Part shown: piece by piece, positions 22,368-32,738 of the stretch
Numbering within the stretch: the first letter of the stretch is position 1
Layout: every line of letters begins with the position of its first letter
NCBI GenBank assembly: GCA_029339505.1
Contig: JAQISU010000094.1
Span: forward strand, 10,068,001-10,132,000
Reading direction: 5' to 3'
Length of the DNA stretch: 64,000 nucleotides
Source: Unio delphinus
Taxonomy: Eukaryota; Mollusca; Bivalvia; Unionida; Unionidae
Translations under genes and position numbers: made by a program
Notes under the pieces: model-generated
The model's database searches: none
What the model was told of the DNA's origin: nothing
Seen by the model: the letters and a program-made list of their open reading frames with translations, nothing else

Positions 22368-24720
22368 CACTGGACAACAAATTTTTACAAAAGTCATGTT
22401 ACTGAAATAAAATTAGTCAATTCTTATCAATTTTTATGTGATGAACACGAATATGACAGTCAAGTTGCAAAATTGGCTCTAGTTTTTTTGTAATCTGCAA
22501 GAAATTAATGTTTACATAACGAAATGCATTCCAATAGTAAAAGGTCAACTGTAATAGCCTACCTATAAAAAAAATCAAGTCATTGACTACATCTTAGGTT
22601 TCTTCGCCTGTCTCTTGTACAGCTGTTCGGGAGCATCTCTGAGGAGTGTCCAGCAGTAGTCAGCCAGCATTGTAGTGGACCATTTTCCTTGGTATCTTTG
22701 TTCCATTGTTGCGATATCTTGATGAAAACGTTCGCCGTGTTCATCACTAACAATACCACAGTTGCTAGGAAAGAAATCCAAATGGGAATGAAGGAAGTGA
22801 ATCTTTAGAGACATATTGCAGCCAAGTTTCTTATACTTCATCAACATGTCTTCTACTAGTTCCTTATAGTTTTCTGCCCTAACATTTCCGAGGAAGTTTG
22901 TAGAAACTAGGCGAAAAGCATTCCATGCTTGTTTCGCGTCACCTTCCAGCAAGTTGTTGAACCGGTCATCTTTGAAAAGCTCTCGAATCTGAGGACCCAC
23001 AAAAACTCCTTCTTTAATCTTTGCTTCGCTGAGTCGAGGAAATTTTTCATGCAGGTATCGGAATGCTGGCAAAGTCCGGTCAATGGCTTTCACGAAGTTC
23101 TTCATCAAACCTAGTTTGATGTGAAGGGGTGGTAGCAAGATTTTCTGAGCCTCAACCAGAGCTGGGTGTTGGATATTCTTCTCTCCAATGGCTACCTTCT
23201 GCCTGTGAGTCCATTCCTTCCTCATGTAGTGCATTTCCCTTGCTCGGCTATCCCACTCGCATAAGAAACACATGTATTTTGTATATCCTTGCTGCAGTCC
23301 CATTAAAAGGGCAACTACCTTCAAATCACCACAGAGGTGCCAGCTGTACTTGTTATACTCAATGGAATTCAGTAGCTGCCTTAAGTTATCGTATGTCTCT
23401 TTCATGTGGACAGCATACGCTACTGGAATAGATGGAAGAATGTTTCCATTGTGCAAAAGCACAGCCTTGAGACTCAGTTTCGAAGAGTCCACAAATAGTC
23501 TCCATTCTTGTGGGTCATGAGTGATTTTTAAAGCATTCATGAGGCCCTCAATATCGGAACAGAATATCAGATTACTTTCCTTTCTGAAGAAAGGCTCCAA
23601 TTGCTGGTGGCGCTTTCGATATGCAGTAATTATGACATCTTCTTCTAGAAGATTCCATTGTTGGAGTCTTGATCCTAGCAATTCTGCCTTGTTCTTTGAG
23701 AAGTCCAAATCACGAATCAGGTCATTTAGTTCTTCCTGTGTTATTCTGTGTGGGGTTGATGATGCACCACAGTGAAAATCTAGATCACTGCATGCTGATG
23801 GACCAGGAGAAGAACAGGTCGACTCACCTTTGTCTTCGTCAGATGAATCAAGAGAATATTCTGCTAGAGGTTCTGGAATAGGAAGACTATTCTCGACTTC
23901 TTTCGCTTCCTTATTCCGCCGGAAAAAGGAGGAACCAAGCAGAAGTAACAGTCATTTAGGTGGTTGCTTGGCTCTCTCCACACCATTGGGACTGCAAACG
24001 GCATTGATGACCTTTTGCAATTCAACCACTGTGAAAGCTGTGTTGTACATGTAGCACAGCATATATGCGGATCCCAAGGCTTGTCTTGGTCACCAACCTT
24101 GCATCCGAAGTAAAGATGATATGCCTTCTTCACTTGAGAATTGATACTTTTCTTCTGGTTGGCAAATGTCACTTCCCCACAAATATAGCAAAAATTGTCC
24201 GCGGTATTAACACACTTTCGAGGCATTACTGTTCTTTATTGTACGTAAATGGATAAAATAATAAGTTTTATGTAACAGTAGCTTGAACTGTCTCGCACAA
24301 CGTCTAAAATATTTTAAATGCTGAACCTATCTGATTGGGCTTTATATAGTACACTGCTTACTTCAGCTTCAGCAGCCGCCTGGCATTAGTATAATAGGCC
24401 TACACATGTATAGTACACAGCTGACGTCAACTTACTTCAGCAGCCGCATGGCATTAGTATTGCATTGCATCAGAAAATGATGCAATCAACTGTGGATGAT
24501 GTGAGCATGATGGTATTATGCAATGTTACATCATTATTCCGGATGTTGCTGCAGTCCTACTGGAGAAATTTACACAGTGAAACATAGAAAATGAGGTATA
24601 TGAATATCTTCAAAACGAGAGCCAATAAAAAAATTTCACGGTTATATTCGTGTTCGGCACACCAAAATACTACAGATTAGGGCCTTTTCAAGTCAGTAAT
24701 GATTTCACTGTTGACCAGTG
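22368..24720 (-). mobile_element. 2.35-kb DNA transposon with CACTG ends and TAA target duplication
   Basis: The left end reads 'cactggacaaca'. The right end, on the other strand, reads 'cactggtcaaca'. Inside these, 'gaacacgaatat' and 'ttggctct' recur in inverted order about 65-110 bases from each end (22,443-22,480 against 24,612-24,655), so the inverted repeats are imperfect and about 110-120 bp long. The element is bracketed by TAA at 22,365-22,367 and 24,721-24,723. It carries a transposase-like gene on the minus strand. CACTG ends with a 3-bp target duplication fit a CACTA/CMC-like element; that assignment is inference. Confidence 0.65.
22587..24226 (-). pseudogene. Zinc-finger plus DDE-like transposase, one frameshift
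   Basis: This ORF belongs to a family repeated in many arthropod and mollusc genomes (recognised from memory). The N-terminal part (24,226-23,864) has CxxC pairs at residues 13/16 and 57/60 and a 'CYFC' at 93-96, like a zinc-finger DNA-binding domain. The C-terminal part (23,708-22,587, 373 codons) has 'LFVDSSK' (D74), 'CGDLKV' (D128), a 'CFLC' pair (147/150) and 'SDEHGERFHQD' (E328). These could be the D, D, E of an RNase H-fold transposase with an inserted C2-type motif; the catalytic assignment is inference. A single 1-nt shift at about 23,898-23,908 separates the parts. The frame is open through the acidic linker between them and the total would be about 545 codons. Confidence 0.7.
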
Positions 24721-24889
24721 TAATCCAAGCAGCCTTGTTATAAACTTTATGAGGTGTCTGGAGTATATATTGTGACGAACTAGACATAACTGAGTACAAC
24801 TGGACTGAATTTGACATACAGGTGCGTGCTTGGCTTTTCATCACCTTACCTCCCTGCTGCCGTAATTTCTCGTGCTTGCACGACCACAT
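24721..24889. other. Short unassigned stretch
   Basis: No gene is recognised between the transposon and the next repeat. The minus-strand open frame of 70 codons that crosses the transposon end has no recognisable domain. Confidence 0.4.
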
Positions 24890-25265
24890 TACGCAGACAT
24901 AAGCGATATGAGAAAACTATTTTTCTCTCGCTTCACTGCTCTTGCAGACCAGTAACAGAATGATAGGGGTGGGTGTGAGTAGGTTCCATTCCTACCCACC
25001 CTATGGCCATGGCTTATGGCCTTACATTCACCCAGGCAGTACAATTATTGCCCGTGGTGACGGCCGAAGCCACACCCAGAGGCAGTACACTTATTGCCCC
25101 GTGGTGAAGGCCTAAGTAAATAGCACTCTCTGAGTGCATAAACGCCTGCAGGGGATGTGGCACAATTCCTTCCCCTCAGGATAATTAAATAACCCTTTTT
25201 AAGGGATAAAACAGTGCTAAGAGCCGCTTGGACGAGGCACTTAAAACACATCAAATCAATCAATC
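24890..25265 (+). repeat. Dispersed repeat with an (ATCA)n-like tail
   Basis: The repeat contains two tandem ~48-bp segments with 'ggcagtacacttattgcccc' and 'gtggtga', and ends 'gaggcacttaaaacacatca' followed by 'aatcaatcaatca'. A short-repeat tail of this kind is typical of the 3' end of a SINE or LINE. The class is not determined. Confidence 0.55.
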
Positions 25266-25267
25266 AT

Positions 25268-25692
25268 AACTGAGTTAGGGTAATCCAGTCTTGAAGGTAT
25301 TATTAAACACATAATTGTTTTAGTGACATCAACTGAAAGACATTTGCGAATAAAGCTGATGCGTCTCAGCTCAAGATATGCCGACTTGCATATGTTCATT
25401 ACATGATGGTGCACTGTGGAGCGAAACACCTAGGTATCGTAATGACTGTGTGAATTTGATGTTGGTTTTTGGTGATATTTATTGTTGGAGGTAAAGGATG
25501 TGAGTAAGAAAGTCTTTGTGCTGTGATTAGAATGGTCTTAGTTTTATCATCAATCATCTGCTGCTTGTTATATGTCATCCATGATTTCACATCAGAAAAG
25601 CACCTCTCTACTCCTTCGATAGTAACATCAACTTCAGCTGGGTGGCTAGGTTTGTATATTGGGCTGTCACCAACGTATAATTGGCGAGACAC
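25268..25692 (-). pseudogene. CR1/L2-like LINE reverse transcriptase fragment
   Basis: The minus strand encodes the active-site region of a non-LTR reverse transcriptase, followed by 'IEGVERCFSDVKSWMTYNK' and 'DDKTKTILIT'. After a frameshift near 25,400 come 'SAYLELRRISFIRKCLSV' and 'SRLDY'. The catalytic box, normally YADD, here reads Y-V-G-D, which would abolish activity. The fragment starts and ends abruptly, and other repeats flank it on both sides. Confidence 0.75.
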
Positions 25693-25727
25693 TGGATGAT
25701 GATCTATGACACTTGAGAGGGCTAGGT

Positions 25728-25863
25728 GTACCCAAGAGAAATACTGTCACGCTTTCTCACGTACCCACATTAACCGAATCTGAGAATCGAACCCACGCAT
25801 GCAAAGGTGAGATGGCAGTGATCCCTAACGGAGAGCCCCATAGACCACTAGGCCATTCGGGGC
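25728..25863 (-). mobile_element. tRNA-derived SINE (second copy)
   Basis: This is a sister of the element at 1,041-1,174. On the minus strand the A-box region reads 'gaatggcctagtgg' and the B-box 'gggttcgattc'. Both copies lie immediately beside accggttt satellite in the same orientation, so the pair arose by duplication of a larger segment and not by independent insertion. Confidence 0.75.
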
Positions 25864-26112
25864 CTGAATTGAACCGGTCTAAACCAGAAAAAAACAGTCC
25901 AACACAGGCTATATCCGTAAACATCTACTTGGGAAAAACTGGTTTGAACCGGCTTTGAGCCAGTATCAACTAGTTTGAAACCGGTTTTACACGGATATAA
26001 CCGATTTGATCTAGACGTAATTAGCTTAAACTGGTAGAACCCGGTCACATCCTGTCCAATAAATGCTTCATCCGTAACACCTGCTTGTAACAAAAACGGT
26101 TTGAACCTGTTT
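25864..26112. repeat. accggttt satellite block
   Basis: About 250 bases of the same satellite family as 18.64-21.86 kb. They are closely similar to 1,200-1,480, including 'acatctacttggg' and 'gatttgatct' landmarks. Confidence 0.75.
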
Positions 26113-26217
26113 TGGTTTAGGAAAAACAGGTAAGAACTAGAATATTTAATAAATTTTATCTGAATCTCTTGCAAATGAATCAGTTTAACAAACAGGCTTT
26201 GTTCCTATTTTTTCTGA

Positions 26218-26358
26218 CCCGTATAAATCACAACCTGCATGGTAACTTGGGTACCTGGACGTGTCGCCCCATGGACGTTTCGGCCCAGGACATTTCGCCC
26301 CACATCAATGGATTTTTTATTTCATACCCATAATCCTCTCTCTCTCCCTCTGTTTCCC

Positions 26359-26420
<62 letters not shown>
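26218..26420. repeat. 'tttcgcccca' repeats followed by a (CT)n microsatellite
   Basis: Bases 26,218-26,334 duplicate 1,585-1,740. From about 26,335 an interrupted, then pure (CT)n tract runs to 26,420 and directly abuts a SINE. Confidence 0.7.
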
Positions 26421-26423
<3 letters not shown>

Positions 26424-26560
26424 GTTAGAGCGTCTGCATGCAGCGAAAGCGGGAGGTCGTGAAGTCGATCCCCGGCCTAGTCGAATCAAAGGTTTACAAA
26501 AATGGTACTAACAGCTGCCTCGTTTGGTGCTCAGCATTAAGATGTTACTGTTAGGACTGG
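26421..26560 (+). mobile_element. tRNA-derived SINE, plus-strand member of a foldback pair
   Basis: The element begins 'gtggttagagcgtctgcatg' (A-box-like) and has 'gaagtcgatccccggcc' (B-box-like). The body includes 'tttacaaaaatggtactaac' and 'agctgcctcgtttggtgctc'. The minus-strand partner at 26,640-26,795 shares the same body in inverted order. Confidence 0.75.
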
Positions 26561-26596
26561 TCGGCCTGGTGTCAGAATAACGTTACGTGACTGGGT

Positions 26597-26632
26597 GGGG
26601 CATCATGCTAAATGTCTCCGACATGATGCCCC
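26597..26632. repeat. Perfect 11-bp inverted repeat between two opposed SINEs
   Basis: The arms are 'ggggcatcatg' (26,597-26,607) and 'catgatgcccc' (26,622-26,632), with a 14-base loop. They lie almost exactly between the opposed SINEs. Confidence 0.75.
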
Positions 26633-26639
26633 TGTGCTA

Positions 26640-26795
26640 GAGATCACTATAAACTGCCACACTGCAATGCTGAGCGCCAAACAAGGCAGCTGTAAGTACC
26701 ATTTTTGTAAGTTTTTGGTAGACTCGGCCAGGCATCGAACCCATGACCTCCCGTTCTTCAGCAAACGCTCTAACCACTAGGCCACCGGAGCGGTT
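26640..26795 (-). mobile_element. tRNA-derived SINE, minus-strand member of a foldback pair
   Basis: Read on the minus strand it starts near 'ccgctccggtggcctagtgg' + 'ttagagcg' and has the B-box 'gggttcgatgcc', then the shared body 'tttacaaaaatggtactt' and 'agctgccttgtttggcgctc'. It is the better preserved of the two opposed copies. Confidence 0.78.
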
Positions 26796-26949
26796 TTCAT
26801 CAGTTTGTGCAATAGCGACAATAAAAGTGCAGCAGTATAGAAAATGATCGCTGTAAACGATAGATTCATTTTCTGATCAGTCTTATCACATAAATGGGGA
26901 AAAAGAGGATCAAATTGTCTGATATAACGGCACAGTGAATGTAATTGAA

Positions 26950-26953
<4 letters not shown>

Positions 26954-27017
<64 letters not shown>
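26954..27017. repeat. (GA)n microsatellite
   Basis: About 64 bases of pure GA. It mirrors the (CT)n tract at 26,335-26,420 across the opposed SINE pair. Confidence 0.9.
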
Positions 27018-27020
<3 letters not shown>

Positions 27021-27059
27021 ATGTGATATGATCTTAACGGTATGCATATAAAGTTAAAT

Positions 27060-27268
27060 AAAAACAAAGTTACAATGTTGTAAGAAAGATGTTTGAAAAT
27101 AAGTCTGCTTCTCATGTATAAACCTTCATCAAAATATTAATTTTAAAATGTACACATTTCAATTTTAAACATTGACAAAGAGCACCCTGAAAGATGACAT
27201 CCAACACGCCTGAATACTACAATGATGTGTCCTTGAGGCTGAACAGAGTTCTCGATACAGTAGGACTG
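27060..27268 (+). pseudogene. Mab-21 copy C, 5' flank and first 25 codons
   Basis: Bases 27,079-27,193 match the 5' flank of the Mab-21 stub (4,410-4,526). From the ATG at 27,194 exactly 25 codons of the family's N-terminus follow, 'MTSNTPEYYNDVSLRLNRVL' and on to '...DTVGL'. The frame is then cut by an insertion whose far end is at 42,614. It resumes with 'ADDIRW' right after the target-site duplication, so 27,194-27,268 and 42,620-44,589 are one gene. Confidence 0.85.
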
Positions 27269-27606
27269 TGTAACAGAATTGTTACCGAGTGGATGGTGGA
27301 TTAAATGAACAACACAAACACAATGTGTGAAAGATAATGTAAATTTATGAAATAAATTATTAATGAAAAATAATGATGTATGAACACAATAACTCATGCG
27401 TTCTACCCACAATTACACTCACAACCATTCACAATACATGAATAAATTTAATGCGAAATAAAACAGATACAATGGAATCTCTTGGACTATACACAGATCC
27501 AAGGAATCTTTACAAAAGTTATATTACCGCAAGTATAAATTGTGATAATAAATACAAACATCAAACTCTACTATCGCACGTATGGAAGTAGTGTATGGGG
27601 GCACTC

Positions 27607-27965
27607 TAGCGTCAAGGGAAAATCCAGTCAAAAAGGGCTTGGGCAAATCTAGCGTCAAGGGGAATTTAACATGGGGGGGCCTATCTAGCGTCAAGGGGAA
27701 TTGAACATGGGAATTATTTGGGCCTATCTAGGGTCAAGGGAAAATGAACATGGTGGGTCTATCTAGCGTCAAGGGAAATGGAACATGGTGGGCCTATCTA
27801 GCGTCAAGGGAAATTTAACATGGTGGGCCTATCTAGCGTCAAGGTGAATTTAACATGGTGGGCCTATCTAGCGTCAAGGGGAATGGAACATAGTGGGCCT
27901 ATCTAGCCTCAAGAGAAATTGAACATAGTGGGTCTATCTAGCCTCAAGGGAAATATAACATGGGA
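27607..27965 (+). repeat. 35-bp subterminal repeat, left arm
   Basis: About ten tandem units of 'ctagcgtcaagggaaattta' + 'acatggtgggcctat' begin 20 bases from the Polinton terminus. The first is a longer variant of about 43 bp and the last ones carry 'ctagcctcaag'. Confidence 0.88.
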
Positions 27966-28884
27966 AATATGATTGGTATATGTATAGGGGACTGTAGAGT
28001 GACAAGGAAAAATGGCGGCAAAGAAAGCTACTATCTTTTCGAGGTATAGGAGTGGCCCTAAAAACAAACCACACAATATCCTATCAAAACAGAAGGGAAG
28101 GAAAATAAAATCACACAATCTCCTATACACACAGAAGGAAAGGAAAACAAAACAATGATAATTAAGAATACCACACATTCTATGTGAAATATGTTCATTT
28201 TCATTCATTCATCGATTTAGTAAAATGGTAGGGTGATATTTATTGTCGACTGACTTCTTAACATATATCAAATTTAAGGGATGTCCTGTGTTTCTCTGCA
28301 CACGCTACAAACAATGTTGCCAAGTTGTACTAAATCTAAGTCGAAGGGGGGAGGGGGCAAAAGCAACAGTAAATATGCTTTGTTCTATCGACAGTCTAAG
28401 ATGTGTGTTATGATTTGAAATTCAAAGTTAACCATAGGCAGGCCCATAAAGTGCAATGTCACTCGCGTCAGTCATTGTTACATTGTTACAATTCTTCCGA
28501 GCGTGTGTTTTGGTTGTGGTATTTTTATTTCAAAGTTAGCCATAAGCAGGGTTATACAGTGCAAGATCACTCGCGTCGTTCTTGAAATAGTTTTGTAGTT
28601 GTTTCCTTTCTAAAAAAACGGTAGATCTCATGCTTAAAAAAATTTCCGTGACACATTTCAGTGCCAATTATAAAGATAAAGCTCTGATAACTGAATTGTA
28701 CAAGTTTGTCAACTCAAGATTTTATTTCATCCAACGATTTACTGACTGACTATTTGTAAGGGCGTAGCGTTTGAAAAACAAATTACATGACAAAAGAAAA
28801 TTATGGTGCCTACTGATTAAAATTTTGGAGAGGTATCTTCAAACGGGAAAATCTACCATCAGGATTTCAATCAAACGTATTACG

Positions 28885-28945
<61 letters not shown>

Positions 28946-29991
28946 ACGTTATACCTACTTTAAAAAAGAATCAGCACACATTCGCTTGTTTTTCTGGTAT
29001 ATTTTCCTTTAGAAAAATTCAAAGAAACACACATCCCACTTAGAAAATCAATTCCATAGGAAAGGTCCACGATTTTAAAATATCTCCAGAGTGAACCGAT
29101 GACAAATACGACTAAAATGTTCTCACAGAATAGTACATCCAAACATGTTTCAGTGTATTTCGCAATAAGACTGACATTTCTACGATGGTGCGATTATTTG
29201 TGCATAAGTTTTATTGTTTGGAAAGTGACTAGTGGACAGGTACAGAAATACACGCCTTATCTTCTCGCTGTCAGAATAACAACTGAAGCCGATTTGAATC
29301 GAAGGCGGTAGAAAATATCGGTTTGCCAATGAAATCACTTACAATAAGTGACGCATTGTTTGGTTGGAAATTCAAGGTAGGTCGTGTAGTGGTCAGGCAC
29401 AGAAAAAACACGTCTTATCTTGTCACTGTACTAAGAACGAGTGACGGCATTTTGAACCTAAGGGGTAGAAAAAATGTGTAGTCAATAAATTGCTTATAAG
29501 GACTGGCGCATTGTTTTGCCTAGGCTCATGCATTGATTCAATTGCAGCGCAGACAGACTGGAGTGTGAACTTACAAGCCCTTTGTTGCACATTGTACCAT
29601 TTCTTCATGACACATCAACTACTTAATTGCAATTATTGTTCGAGTTTTAAAACTGAACAAAAAAAAATAGTTTCTCACTTTGACAGAAACACATTCGTCT
29701 AGGTAGAGACAAAATAATAAATACGCTCTCAAGTTGTTCCCATTGCAATGCAGACTGGAATGTGAACTTATATCCCTCCGTTGTGTATTGTAACATTTCT
29801 TCTTACCACATCAACTACTGAATGGTCACAGTATTCGTACCATTTCTTTTTACCACATCAGCTACTGAACGGTCCCAGTACTGGTTCGCATTTTGAAACT
29901 GACACTTTATATGTTTCTGACTTAACCATTTTGACGTACACACTCACATCGGTATAGTCAAGAGTGGTGCAGTATTAAGTGGCATGGTTTT

Positions 29992-30321
29992 TCATTTTCT
30001 TTTTTTTGTTCTTCTTTTTCTTTTCAAACTTGTGAATCTGGGATTTGTACGAATTAACGAAGCAAGTTCAGTGACCTCGAGGATAAAAAACCCAGTTGTC
30101 TGTCTATTGATGTGAATATTTACATTAAAAACAATATGACCTGCAAAACACAAAGATATACGGCAAGCATGATTAGAATGAACACAACAACACCTAACTG
30201 TTGTAACAAAGAGATATTTTTCTTCACGTCCGCGTAACTTAAAGTTTCGGTCCCCTTTCAAGACAAACTTGGTATGCTTTTGTGAGCGTGAAATTAAAAT
30301 ACTGAAGAAACTTAAGCGCAT
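29992..30321 (-). CDS. Hypothetical 109-residue protein in left inverted repeat
   Basis: An open frame of 109 codons pointing towards the outer end of the arm. The right-arm counterpart (38,804-39,136) is open with one extra codon near the basic tail. Features: a hydrophobic start ('MRLSFFSILISR'), a cysteine cluster 'RCCCVHSNHACRI' and a very basic C-terminus ('KRKRRTKK'). No family is recognised. Conservation between the arms only reflects their near identity, so this is weak evidence for a gene. Confidence 0.25.
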   Translation of the reverse strand: MRLSFFSILISRSQKHTKFVLKGDRNFKLRGREEKYLFVTTVRCCCVHSNHACRISLCFAGHIVFNVNIHINRQTTGFFILEVTELASLIRTNPRFTSLKRKRRTKKRK

Positions 30322-30659
30322 TGCTATAGACTAAAGTATACATAATTTCAGCAACAAACTAAACAAAATAAATACCGCTAAAACAATAGACAGCCCAAAA
30401 TCGTCAATTAAAAAAGAAATGCGTTAAAAAAAAAATTAAAGATTAACGATGGCTAAGCAATACAACCGAATTTAAGAAAAGCAATGGGATTTGTATATAG
30501 TCCTTTCACTCTGATATTGTATGCGGATGTAATCTGCCATGTATTAACAGCTTGTAAAAAGGAATACGCAAAGAGAAACCTCAATTTAAACTGTTTTTTT
30601 CAGATTTGTTCCTTCTTTTTATTTTTTGGGAACACTTCTAAACACCATTCAAGGAAAAT

Positions 30660-30942
30660 ACACCTATCAAAACACTATTTACTATCCACACACCGGTAAG
30701 CAGGCAAAACAAACCACATCATTTACTAACCAATATCACACCATCTACCATCCACACACACAAAGAAGCAGCCAAACAAACCACAAAATCTACTATCCAA
30801 TATCACACCATCTGCCATCCACACACGGAAAGCAGCCAAAATAAAACATACAATTTACTATCCACACACAAGAAGCTGCCAAAAGAAAACAAACAATTTA
30901 CTATCCACACACCGGTAAGAAGCCAAACACACCATTTACTAA

Positions 30943-30988
<46 letters not shown>

Positions 30989-31112
30989 GAAAGCAGCCAA
31001 AACAAGCCATATTATATACTATCCAAAATCACACCCTATATTATCCACACACACGGGGAAGCAGCCAAAACAAACCCTATTATTTACTATCCAAAATCAC
31101 ACCCTATACTAT

Positions 31113-31156
<44 letters not shown>

Positions 31157-31858
31157 GGAAGCAGCCAAAACACACCCTATTATTTACTATCCAAAATCAC
31201 ACCCTATACTATCCACACACACACACACACGGGGAAGCAGCCAAAACAAGCCATATTATATACTATCCAAAATCACACTCTATACTATCCACACACACAC
31301 ACACACGGTAAAGCAGCCAAAACACACCCTATTATTTACTATCCAAAATCACACCCTATACTATCCACACACACCGGGAAGCAGCCAAAACACACCCTAT
31401 TATATACTATCCAAAATCACACCCTATACTATCCACACACACGGGGAAGCAACCAAAACAAGCCATATTATTTACTATCCAAAATCAAACCCTATACTAT
31501 CCACACACACGGGGAAGCAGCCAAAACAAGCTATATTATATACTATTCAAAATCACACTCTATACTATCCACACACACACACACACGTGAAGCAGCCAAA
31601 ACAAACCAAACCCTTTACTATCCAAAATCACACCCTATACTATACACACACACACACACACACACGGGGAAAGCAGCCAAAACACACCCTATTATATACT
31701 ATCCAAAATCACACTCTATACTAAACACACACACGGGGAAGCAGCCAAAACAAGCCATATTATATACTATCCAAAATCACACTCTATACTATCCACACAC
31801 ACACGTGAAGCAGCCAAAACAAACCAAACCCTTTACTATCCAAAATCACACCCTATAC

Positions 31859-31921
<63 letters not shown>

Positions 31922-32520
31922 GGAAGCAGCCAAAACACACCCTATTATATACTATCCACACACACGGGGAAGCAGCCAAAACAAGCCATATTATTTACTA
32001 TCCAAAATCACACCCTATACTATCCACACACACGGGGTAGCAACCAAAACACACCCTATTATTTACTATCCAAAATCACACCCTATGCTATCCACACACA
32101 CGGGGAAGCAGCCAAAACACACCCTATTATATACTATCCAAAATCACACCCTATACTATCCACACACACGGGGAAGCAGCCAAAACAAACCAAACCCTTT
32201 ACTATCCAAAATCACACCCTATACTATCCACACACACGGTGAAGCAGCCAAAACAAGCCATATTATATACTATCCAAAATCACACCCTATACTATCCACA
32301 CACACACACGGGGAAGCAGCCAAAACACACCCTATTATTTACTATCCAAAATCACTATACTATCCACACACACGGTGAAGCAGCCAAAACAAGCCATATT
32401 ATATACTATCCAAAATCACACTCTATACTAGCGACACACGGAAAGCAGCCAAAACAAACCATATTATTTACTATCCAAAATCACACCATAAATTAACCAC
32501 AAACACAGGAAGCAGCCAAA
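30660..32520 (+). repeat. 68-bp minisatellite with embedded (CA)n, left arm
   Basis: About 22-25 units built as 'ctatccacacacacggggaa' + 'gcagccaaaaca' + 'agccatattatatactatcc' + 'aaaatcacaccctata'. The internal CA tract varies from a few to about 30 repeats (the longest at 31,863-31,919). The lengthy open frames here are translations of the repeat. The last one and a half units (32,456-32,520) lie inside the core and are not matched on the right. Confidence 0.9.
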
Positions 32521-32738
32521 GAAGTCAAAGAGCATCTATGTTTTACAAAAATGTAAAGCAAACGACTGACGTATTGGTTTCAAAAGACATTTGTTTATTC
32601 ATATAAGAAACAACTAACTAAACACAATTTTTTTCAACTAACAAATATTTGTTCCAAGAAGCAGTGTACGAACTACAGTTCAAAGGTAATAAAGTTACCA
32701 AGTATCCTTTTTTGTAGCCTTGTTTATTTTCCTTTCCT

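Larger units (their letters stand above)
27587..32455 (+). repeat. Polinton left terminal inverted repeat, 4.87 kb
   Basis: In order from the end: the terminus, ten units of a 35-bp subterminal repeat, about 2.7 kb of unique arm sequence with a (GA)n tract at 28,888-28,943, then the 68-bp minisatellite. The stretches I compared with the right arm (for example 28,300-28,600 and 30,000-30,320) differ only at scattered bases. The inner limit is set by the shared 'gcgacacacggaaagcagcc' at 32,430-32,450. Confidence 0.88.

Noticed and set aside
27909..28208. 99-codon hydrophobic frame mirrored at 40,923-41,222
   Set aside because: Its C-terminal part is the 35-bp subterminal repeat and the rest is T-rich; no signal beyond arm identity.
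31805..32496. Overlapping open frames of 85-145 codons in the left Polinton arm
   Set aside because: They translate the 68-bp minisatellite and CA tracts; the frames shift freely and have no domain.
30660..32520. Possible CRISPR-like regularly spaced repeats
   Set aside because: Units are fully tandem with no unique spacers, and the genome is an animal one.
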